Source: Silene noctiflora
Taxonomy: Eukaryota > Streptophyta > Magnoliopsida > Caryophyllales > Caryophyllaceae
DNA length: 40,026 bases
NCBI GenBank assembly: GCA_009801015.1
Contig: VHZZ01000009.1
Location: forward strand, 360,316-400,341
Direction of reading: 5' to 3'
The notes under the pieces were generated by a model. That model saw only the letters and a list, made by a program, of their open reading frames with translations, was not told the DNA's origin and did no database searches. The position numbers and the translations under genes were made by a program. This document shows, piece by piece, positions 33,501 to 40,026 of the stretch; the stretch's first letter is position 1; every line of letters starts with the position of its first letter.

Positions 33501-34091
33501 TTTAAAGAAATGAAATTTAGGGTAATTAAGCTAATTACTTGGTCAACAAGTTTTGTAGATTTGCTAATTATTCCCTTCAGTCCTACGAGTAATTATTTGT
33601 TTATTGTAAAAAATGATAAATAAATAAATAAATGAGACGGAAGGAGTACGTAAAAGTGCATGGATAATTAAGAATGGCAGTTCACCTGTTACCCCATTTA
33701 GCATGCAACTCCATGATTAAGAGTTCTTCTTCTGGTGTTATGTTACCTCGTCGTACGTCCGGCCTTAGATAATTTAACCATCTTAATCGACAACTTTTTC
33801 CGGTACGTTTTAGCCCTAATATTAACCAATATAAATTCATTTACTAACAAATATCATTCGAAAATCCTCATTTATTAGAAAAATAATGAAATTAAAATAC
33901 GATAATTCTGCATATTTAATCATATATTTTGAGAGATATTGAAAATTATTCGTACCAGCAGATCGAGCTAGGGAGTTCCAAACACCTTCACCATGATTAG
34001 CTATATAGTTAATGAGAATCAAATCTTCTTCAATAGTCCATGGACCTTTCCTAACTTCAATGTTATGAGAATTATTTACCTTTTTATCCAT
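30577..34091 (-). CDS. MYB21: R2R3-MYB transcription factor, subgroup 19 (MYB21/24/57)
   Basis: Three minus-strand exons, 33956-34091, 33686-33815 and 30577-30994, join in phase to 227 residues (Arabidopsis MYB21 has 226). R2 begins [20 protein letters not shown] (14-33) with [19 protein letters not shown] (48-66). R3 runs RRGNITPEE...[17 protein letters not shown], then [13 protein letters not shown] (67-115). Intron positions are the classic R2R3-MYB ones. The tail is rich in Ser and Asn (codon run at about 30,690) and ends [13 protein letters not shown], matching the acidic Trp box and NGN terminus of MYB21/24. These factors act in the nucleus in stamen, petal and nectary maturation downstream of gibberellin and jasmonate, as JAZ targets. 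Intron 1 has 140 bases; intron 2 has 2691 and holds several mobile elements. MYB24 or MYB57 are alternatives to the symbol given. Confidence 0.92.
31951..32410. repeat. GAGCTCG/GGCTCGA-rich palindromic repeat in MYB intron 2
   Basis: Both flanks are dense in self-complementary words (AGCTCGACTCGGGCGAGC, GCTCGAGATCGAGCTCGG on the left; GAGCTCGAGATCATCATGAG, CTTGGCTCGGCTCG on the right) around an AT-rich centre. The arrangement can fold on itself and resembles a common class of plant non-autonomous DNA elements. No precise ends or target-site duplication were found. Confidence 0.5.
32767..33208 (-). mobile_element. TRIM/SMART-like LTR element fossil with nested hAT MITE
   Basis: Two direct repeats of about 72 bp, 32767-32838 and 33137-33208, begin TATTAGGATATTAAA and end ATCAACA. 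Right after the first is TGGTATTGGAGCCC (32839-32852), like the initiator-Met-tRNA primer-binding site of plant LTR elements. A purine-rich GAGTGAGGG precedes the second repeat. Five-base flanks at 32762-32766 and 33209-33213 are nearly identical. Without the nested insertion the element is only about 253 bp and has no coding capacity. The terminal repeats are about 85% identical, so it is old. The order of parts reads on the plus strand, opposite to the host gene. Confidence 0.65.
32868..33048. mobile_element. 181-bp hAT MITE nested in the TRIM fossil
   Basis: Terminal inverted repeats are CAGTGGTGGAGCTAG at the left and, in reverse complement at the right, CAGTGGCGGAGCCAG. The 8 bases CTCACGAG flank both sides exactly (32860-32867 and 33049-33056). 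The interior has G-rich and C-rich subterminal parts with an AT centre and no transposase. The perfect 8-bp duplication identifies a hAT-type insertion younger than the element it interrupts. Confidence 0.85.
33571..33646. mobile_element. Short Stowaway-like MITE in MYB intron 2
   Basis: Left end TTCCCTTCAGTCCTACGAGT and right end TGAGACGGAAGGAG (reverse complement CTCCTTCCGTCTCA) are imperfect inverted repeats, with TA outside both (33569-33570 and 33647-33648). Length is 76 bp. It lies about 40 bases from the 5' splice site of intron 2 on the minus strand. Confidence 0.55.
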
Positions 34092-34216
34092 AATTTTTGA
34101 ATTTTTGGTAACTTGGAAATAATAAAAATGTTTATTTGTTGTACAATGAAGGAAAAAAAAAAAAAAAAAAAGATAGAAGGGATCATGTGGGTTAGGAAAA
34201 TAAATGACTATATGGT

Positions 34217-34225
34217 GTTTATATA
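34217..34225 (-). promoter_or_regulatory. TATA box of the MYB gene
   Basis: On the minus strand the sequence reads CTCTATATAAACACC, a near-ideal plant TATA box, about 126 bases upstream of the MYB start codon. Transcription would begin near 34,190. The leader would then contain a 19-base run that is A on the plus strand (34,153-34,171) and T in the transcript. Confidence 0.65.
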
Positions 34226-34554
34226 GAGGTCTTGACCTAAGTGGCTAAGTCCATTTTTATGAGAGTACCTAAAGTTTTAAAGTTGGTGAGATTGTACAAC
34301 TCTTTAATATATAACTTAATTTCGTCGATATATATAAAGACGTCTGATTTAACGTAAATTTTTATATAAGAGGTTTCACACAATTTATAGCGTGTTTATT
34401 TAAAATAAGTAATAATAAAAATTACGGAGTATTTTCAGAGATTTAATGATAATAAGTAATAACTAATAATGTGATGATACACTGAAGCGAGATATTTTAT
34501 TATCGATTTAATTTCTTGAGTATTTATGTTGTGTGGTGTAAATAATTTTAAGAC

Positions 34555-34660
34555 AAGAGGTTCAAGTGGTAAAAAGTCCTCTTAATTATTCTAACGGTGA
34601 GGTTCAAGGTTTGATTTTTATCCGTGATATAGTACGCTTATTTGAACCAAAAATAACTAT
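34555..34660 (+). mobile_element. Candidate tRNA-related SINE fragment
   Basis: A box A-like GTTCAAGTGGTAAAAAGTCC near 34,560 and a box B-like GAGGTTCAAGGTTTGATTTT near 34,601 are spaced as in a polymerase III promoter. The segment ends in GATATAGTACGCTTATTTGA without a clear tail. It is short and diverged. A chance match cannot be excluded. Confidence 0.35.
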
Positions 34661-34838
34661 TGACACCCTGAAAATACTCTTAATGACAACTCCTTAACTA
34701 AGCAAATCCCTTATTAAATTAGATATTAGAATAATTACCTACTAATCCTGCCACAAATCTGGATCACACTTATTCAATTGATCCTACTTTTGATGATTTT
34801 CAAATAGGTACATTTGTATGAGTAACCTTGTTTGATTA

Positions 34839-34929
34839 CATCTCCGCCCTAATCAGTTATTTACTTTTAATTGAAATATCGTCATAGAAAATATAAAAAT
34901 TAAATAAATAATTGAGACGGAAGAAGTGT
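34839..34929. mobile_element. Stowaway-like MITE upstream of the MYB gene
   Basis: The right end AAATAAATAATTGAGACGGA then AGAAG is the same terminus seen in the elements at 28.8 and 33.6 kb. The left end TCTCCGCCCTAATCAGTTAT is its diverged inverse, with TA just outside at 34,837-34,838. About 90 bp and non-coding. Confidence 0.5.
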
Positions 34930-35081
34930 TACCTAATATTCATATTACGATTAATCTTTGATGGGGTTAACTAAGATCAATATTAGTATAATAAACTTGT
35001 TCTTTCCGGCTTAATTTTAGTTTATTTCAGCTCATTTCAGTTCAACTCAGTTCATATCTTCACAAATTAACTTTTATTTTA

Positions 35082-35623
35082 CGGAAAATTCACGTGGTAC
35101 CTTTAAACTTTGTCATTTTGCACATGGTGCCCAACTTTTTAAGTTTGTTTACATTATACCCTTCACTTTTAATTTTTATGCACAACATACCCTTTTTGTC
35201 GCTGTAAAAAAACTCAATTACGCGTAACTCCTAGATCGGAATTCGGAATCGGCCAAATGTTTTTCTAAGATGATTATCTAGTCATAATCTACGATTTGAG
35301 AAAAAAAAAAAATGGCGACATACATTTTATAGGTTTTTTTTTTTAACGAAAATCTCAAATCAACCATATCTTCGATCTTAAATTTTCCGAATGACCATTT
35401 TCGTTTTATCAACTTATAGATCTCGAAGAGTTAATCAATTTGAAAAAAAAAAAATCAATTCCGATTTATGGTCTATAAATTATGCTCAATTGAAAATTTT
35501 AAAAACGATAAAAATGGCACGTTATGCTTGAAAATCATATTTTAGGGATATCATGTGCACAAACTTAAAAAGTTGGGTATCACGCAAAAAATGACAGTTC
35601 GAGAGTACCACGTGAATTTTCCG
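35082..35623. mobile_element. Mutator-type (MULE) MITE with long TIRs and 9-bp duplication
   Basis: Both ends start CGGAAAATTCACGTGGTAC and the inverted match continues imperfectly for about 70 bases, through CCAACTTTTTAAGTTTGT on each side. The 9 bases TTTATTTTA flank it exactly at 35073-35081 and 35624-35632. Long TIRs plus a 9-bp target duplication are diagnostic of Mutator-like elements. The 542-bp copy has no transposase. The interior includes poly-A/T-rich segments and weak secondary inverted symmetry. Confidence 0.88.
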
Positions 35624-35632
35624 TTTATTTTA

Positions 35633-36933
35633 ACTCTACTCAATTGAGTTCAGCTCAGTTCTTCGGCAAAAAAAATTAAAAAAATGGAAAGTGTGATTTA
35701 TAATATGAGCCACTAAACAAGATTTTCCTTTAATATAATAAGTATATAATTTAATATACTTTCCTACCAAACTAAAAAGACAAATCAATCCTCAGACACT
35801 AATACACTATACATGGTGATGAAATCGTTCTTACGTCATTCATTTACGACTAACAAACTGTAAGCAACGATAATAATTAATAATACTAAAAAGCTATGAA
35901 TTATGTTTTGAATAAAGTTGTCAACACCTCAACATAACGATATATTGTCCACGATGATCATGATTACAAAAGTCTTAATTTTGAGATATAATTAAGGTGA
36001 ACGGTAAGCGTTTGCTCATAACCGTTGTAAGTTATAACGAAAAGATGATGTGCGCCATCATTGTAAAAAAAGCATTGGCTTGGATGGTTTTATTCTTATT
36101 TATAACGGTTGCAAAATGAGAATTGGAGCTTTGTTGTACTTTCGATTTACATAGGATTTAGGAAAAAAAAATTGAGAAAAAAAAAATTAGAAAAAAAGAG
36201 GGCAATTACTTTAAAAAAAATTAAGAGAGAAAATGAAACAATAAAATCGGGGAAATAGTGTTGATAAATGGCAAATACGCGTATCTGACCGCGCATTGCT
36301 CTAAGACAATAAAAAGAGAGATTTTAACGGCAATATATTAGAAAAAAAAAAAAAAATTTTAACCCGAATTGATTTAGTCAATTTGGTATCCGACTTAATC
36401 CGACATTTGAATGTTTGAGAAACATAATTTTCAGCAGCTGGTATCTAAGTCGTTTTTTAATTAATTGAGCTGCTATAATGCTATATTGGGCTTCATCGAG
36501 TATCGGTCGGTTAAGAAAGATGCTCATTTCCTCAAAGGAGTTGGCCAGTAATACGGCCTGCGAAAATTGATGTCTCCTCGGTCCTTCTCTTTTCTGCTGT
36601 TACTATTCTGAAATCGTCAAGGAATAATCTCCTATGAAATAAAACTGTGCTTGCTCTTCGATATTTTGTGCTGCAATTGCATACACTTTCCGCTTCTGGT
36701 TAAGCGATTTGAGGAAAAAAAAAGAAAGGGAGTTTGACAGCAAAGGAATGTATGTTTGCAGATCAGAGAACGCCAAAATTAAAACCGATAAGCTTCATTT
36801 AAGCAGTACCAACTACCAAGGTTGAATCAAGAACCGAAACAATTCTGCTAATTACAGAGTATATAATAATCCCTTTGCCTAGTGAAGGATACTACAATCA
36901 TTATCCACAACTTGGACATGAAACATAATCGAG
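35633..36933. other. Gene-free region between MULE MITE and presenilin gene
   Basis: AT-rich with A-runs near 36,170-36,220 and 36,340. A pair of ATAACCGTTGTAAGTTATAACG and TTATAACGGTTGCAAAAT-like words at 36,018-36,118 may be part of an unclassified inverted repeat. The last 200-300 bases before 36,934 should be the presenilin 3' UTR. No coding gene was seen. Confidence 0.4.
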
Positions 36934-38376
36934 TCAAAACATCAGCAAATTCGTAGATATCTGAACGACAAAAGGTTCCATCAACAATCGGGTCAAGAAG
37001 TAAAAAGCAATTCCTAAAGCAATCGAAATGGGCAATGCAGGCAGGGCTCTACGCGTCACAGACAACAAAATCAGAGTACAAGCAAGTCCCGATATGATAG
37101 CAAGGTAACATGCATATACAGTCATAAGATCATACATGGCAGCTCTACCCACCAGCACGCTGTAAAACACAAAATCCCCTAGTCCAAGCTTAATACCTCG
37201 TATTGTCATCTCGGAATCATCATCATCCTCCTCCTCCCTACTACGCCCCTCCACAAGTCGTGACCTTTCCTCATCCGCCACACTAGTCTCATTCGAACTC
37301 CCCAAATTCGACATCAATCCCACCCTTTCTCCTTCCCTGTCACCCACATTTCCATCATTTGTACTCAAATTCCGCATTTCGACAACCACATTGTCCGAAA
37401 CCCCAAGCACCCCCGAACCTCTAGCCCTGACCATAGGCCTCTCCTCATCAACCACCCCAATCTCACTCATACTCTCCAAATTCGACACCAATCCCACCCT
37501 CTCCCCTTCCCTTTCCGACTCCCTTCCACCCTCCACATCAACCTCTCTTCTAGTACCATCATTTCCACCCAAACTCCGCATTTCCACCCCCACATTCTCC
37601 GAAACCCCAACCGTCTGCAACCCGCCAACTGCACCCCCTCCTCCTCTCCCACCCCCACCCCTTGAAACCCTAACCCTAGGTCGAGCCTCATACACAAGTG
37701 CAGGCAAATCATCATCCCTACTCTGAGCCAATTCCACCAACATCTTTAACGGTCCACCCGGTGCCAACACCGCCACCAAATCATAAACCGCCAACGCCAC
37801 CAACAACACCCAAGTCGTCCACTCCGGCAATTGCGTAAACCACGCCGCCGTAATTATTCCTAAAGCGACCGTATACCCCTGCGTTACCACAATCGGCACT
37901 CCTCCTCCCCCAAACACTGCCACCACGCCGACTCCCGCAAAATTCAACATAAACACCGCGGAACTCACAACATCAACATCAATACTAAAATGACGGATAA
38001 TCGAAAGAATAATCGCACCTCCCATAGATAACAATATAAAAAAAGTCGAAAATCGCATGTAATACTTCAAGAAATTGGTAAAACTATAGTAGTAGAGAAT
38101 TACGAGGACAAAGGTGACGACGGCGATGAAGAAGATGAAAACGACGGCGTTTTCGACTGCGCCAGTGAGTTTAGCGGCGGTTGAATCCGTCGGAGTTTCA
38201 GCGTAGACAAGATTTGCGACGCTTACGAGTTGCGATGAAGGTGAAGGTGATGATGAAGATGTAGATGGAGGAGAAAGAGAGGAAACTAAGATAACTACTA
38301 AGAACATACAGATTGACACAGGGGAAATTACTCCGATTAGTTCTGAACCGATGAATTCGAGGATGCTTTCCTCCAT
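36934..38376 (-). CDS. Presenilin-like aspartyl intramembrane protease
   Basis: One intronless minus-strand frame of 480 residues, as in the Arabidopsis presenilin genes. Nine membrane segments are expected: about 16-34, 74-97, 105-127, 136-156, 160-181 and 188-206, then after a long loop 398-416, 418-440 and 445-470. The catalytic aspartates are Asp199 in AVYDLVAVLAPGGPLKML and Asp401 in GLGD (398-401). The PALP motif is intact at 446-449 (LPALPISIALG). Presenilin is the protease of gamma-secretase with nicastrin, APH-1 and PEN-2; in plants it lies in endomembranes and its role is not well defined. The loop at 207-396 is long, charged and Gly-rich, and holds an internal duplication. It could be the orthologue of At1g08700 or At2g29900; I cannot decide which. 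All key residues are present. Confidence 0.95.
   Translation of the reverse strand: MEESILEFIGSELIGVISPVSICMFLVVILVSSLSPPSTSSSSPSPSSQLVSVANLVYAETPTDSTAAKLTGAVENAVVFIFFIAVVTFVLVILYYYSFTNFLKYYMRFSTFFILLSMGGAIILSIIRHFSIDVDVVSSAVFMLNFAGVGVVAVFGGGGVPIVVTQGYTVALGIITAAWFTQLPEWTTWVLLVALAVYDLVAVLAPGGPLKMLVELAQSRDDDLPALVYEARPRVRVSRGGGGRGGGGAVGGLQTVGVSENVGVEMRSLGGNDGTRREVDVEGGRESEREGERVGLVSNLESMSEIGVVDEERPMVRARGSGVLGVSDNVVVEMRNLSTNDGNVGDREGERVGLMSNLGSSNETSVADEERSRLVEGRSREEEDDDDSEMTIRGIKLGLGDFVFYSVLVGRAAMYDLMTVYACYLAIISGLACTLILLSVTRRALPALPISIALGIAFYFLTRLLMEPFVVQISTNLLMF
37246..37611 (-). repeat. Internal tandem duplication in the presenilin loop
   Basis: Residues about 256-319 and 324-377 are related. 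VGVSENVGVEMRSLGGNDG pairs with LGVSDNVVVEMRNLSTNDG, EGERVGLVSNLESMSE pairs with EGERVGLMSNLGSSNE, and VVDEER pairs with VADEER. The nucleotide sequences also match (for example CCAAATTCGACACCAATCCC and CCAAATTCGACATCAATCCC on the plus strand), so this is a DNA duplication and not only compositional bias. It is in frame and keeps the protein open. Confidence 0.8.
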
Positions 38377-40026
38377 TTTTGAGAGCAGAGAGGTTAATTG
38401 AGGTGTGATTGGATGAATGTTAGATGAAGGTCGCCATTGATGGAGCTTGATTTGATGGAGTTTTTAGGTTAAGTGAAGACTACGAGATAATTTCGGGTGG
38501 AAAGTTCAAGATTTGTTACCAATTTTGGAACTTTTTTGGTTTAAGGTGGATTTCTTTGTCAAATCTCATCATAGAGGCGGTCACAGGTCGGGTCGGGTTG
38601 GACTCGGGTATGAGTGGGTCGGGTTAGTTCAAACCGATCACTAACCTTGTTTGCTAACAAGTTGGGGATGAGTTACTTTAGGCATTTTAGTAGGGTTTTG
38701 AGGACGGGTTTGGTCAGGGTCAGGTCGAGGAAGTTTAACTATAACCAAGCCTTAGTTAGGGAGTTCAAACTCGATAAACAGGTCGGCCGAGACAACTTAA
38801 ATTATTATTGTTCACTAAGTGCGATGATGAATAATCGAATGTTGTTTTTAGTCAATAATAATCAGGTACATCTGCTACTAATGTCAATAGATCATTTCTA
38901 CGATCTAAAAATCAGGTACATGTGCTACTAATGTCGGAAATACAATAATTTATTCTGGAGGCAAAATGAGAAGCATGCCTCATCCATAAACATTTTTTAT
39001 AGATTTAGCAAATTACATAATTGTTAATGTATAATGCACAGAGCTATGATAAATTAGCTCAAATCTATACCTATGTCGGAATCCGTGTGTCGCTCAGTAA
39101 AATGAGAGTGTAAGACAAGGCAAAAATAAACGTAGTTGCTCATTCATGTACAAAGATTACTTATTCATGGACTTTTTGTCATTATTTTTCCATAACTTAC
39201 CCTTTCCCCAAAAAACAAAAAAAAAAAATCTCTCTAATTCTCTTCCTCACCAAATAAATCAAATCCGTCAAATTACACAATTATGAATGCTAGTTCTTAT
39301 GTCGATTAAATAATACTAATTCTAACTTAATTAACTATGTTTTATCAAATTAAGGATTAAATTAGGGTTTGAAGAAATTATTATTAATCAAATGTAAACT
39401 TGTGGTCGGAGTCTGGCGTCAGCAGTGGCTGTGGTGGTAGGCAAGAGGGGCGCCTGTGGTGGGACAACGACCATGGTGGTGATGGTTGCACTGTGCCGGT
39501 AGTGGTAGGGGTAGGGGTAGATATTGGTCGGTCTGCCCGTGTTTGGAGTGACGTGTCACATGTTGCTGGTGGTGGTGTCATGTATTGGCCCTGATGGTGG
39601 CGTATGTGTTGGCCGTGGTGGTGTCTGGTTTTGGTCGTGGTGGCGTCTGGGTGGTTGTGAAATGAGATTTAGATTTACTGGGTTTTTTTTGTTTTTTACG
39701 GGAATGGGGACATGTTGGAGTGCTTAAATGCGTGGAAATCTAGCAAAGCACTGAAGGTTTTAGAACAATGCTGCCTCACAAGCAACTGGCTTAAAAAACA
39801 CAATCAATTGCAATTGGCGTGAAAGCAAGTGAACCAACAGCCACTATAATGTTTTCCAAATTCATTAATTAATTAGGGTTCCGGTGCTGCTGGTTCTGCG
39901 AGAGGGGCGGTTCGGGCGTCCGATAGTACGATCGGTGCAAGAGGGGAGGCGGCGGTGGGGGAGCGTGGTGGTTTGACGGAGATGGATTGTAATTTAAAAG
40001 GACTATACAATATGAAAAATGGGGTT
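38377..40026. other. Presenilin promoter side and gene-free right edge
   Basis: The first about 150 bases upstream of the presenilin ATG are probably its 5' UTR and promoter. At 38,585-38,720 GGGTCGGGTT-type words resemble the decayed repeat at 27.8-28.3 kb. AAAATCAGGTACATGTGCTACTAATGTC-like phrases recur about 50 bases apart near 38,860-38,932. From 39,400 to 39,680 the sequence is GGTGGT/GTGTTGG-rich low complexity, and the short open frames there have no protein-like features. The last 100 bases turn GC-rich and might approach another gene, but nothing can be named. Confidence 0.4.

Noticed and set aside
37664-37680. Telomere-like AACCCTAACCCTAGG
   Set aside because: It is two units only and codes for part of the presenilin loop. 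The AACCCTAACC words at 27.9-28.3 kb are also part of a decayed repeat, not telomeric arrays.
37391-37726. Open frames on the plus strand and in another minus frame across the presenilin loop
   Set aside because: They are shadows of the presenilin frame caused by its Gly/Ser-rich, GC-rich loop codons. They have no protein-like features.
39384-39727. Three overlapping open frames in GGTGGT-rich DNA
   Set aside because: Low-complexity sequence open in several frames on both strands, with no domain or splice context.

Overview
This is plant nuclear DNA, from a eudicot. Genes are split by GT-AG introns, plus one GC-AG intron. Intergenic DNA is AT-rich, and small non-autonomous transposons (hAT, Mutator, Stowaway and foldback types) sit between genes and inside introns. 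Every recognisable protein belongs to a plant family. The species cannot be fixed from the sequence. One ambiguous base (N, position 23875) lies in an intron.

Layout. 1-1.5 kb: window edge with a possible last exon of an unidentified gene. 1.5-6.7 kb (+): RanBP2-type zinc-finger organelle protein of the OZ/VAR3 family. 7.5-8.9 kb (+): intronless PPR protein. 10.3-12.5 kb (+): alpha/beta hydrolase of the BODYGUARD family with an intact Ser-Asp-His triad. 12.9-13.8 kb: LINE remnant and a clean hAT-type MITE. 14.5-19.5 kb (+): NADH-cytochrome b5 reductase (CBR1), nine exons. 19.8-20.4 kb: 5'-truncated LINE with an RNase H domain. 21.3-25.5 kb (+): GT47/exostosin-like Golgi glycosyltransferase with a four-copy tandem repeat in its likely 5'-UTR intron. 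25.5-30.6 kb: gene-free, repeat-rich. 30.6-34.1 kb (-): R2R3-MYB of subgroup 19 (MYB21/24/57) whose second intron holds a hAT MITE nested in a tiny TRIM fossil. 34.1-36.9 kb: gene-free, with a Mutator-type MITE. 36.9-38.4 kb (-): intronless presenilin with an internally duplicated cytosolic loop. 38.4-40 kb: no gene seen.

The genes are separate transcription units with unrelated roles: organelle RNA metabolism (OZ, PPR), cuticle (BODYGUARD-like), ER electron transfer (CBR1), cell-wall glycan synthesis (GT47), flower/jasmonate transcription (MYB) and intramembrane proteolysis (presenilin). From memory, CBR1, the BODYGUARD-like hydrolase and VAR3 are consecutive genes in Arabidopsis (At5g17770-At5g17790). 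The window would then keep an old gene order with a PPR gene between two of them. I found no CRISPR, operon, gene cluster or new multi-gene system. The most notable points are structural: nested elements with readable target-site duplications, tandem arrays inside introns, a GC-AG intron, a duplicated presenilin loop, and an OZ protein that seems to lack a family cysteine segment.
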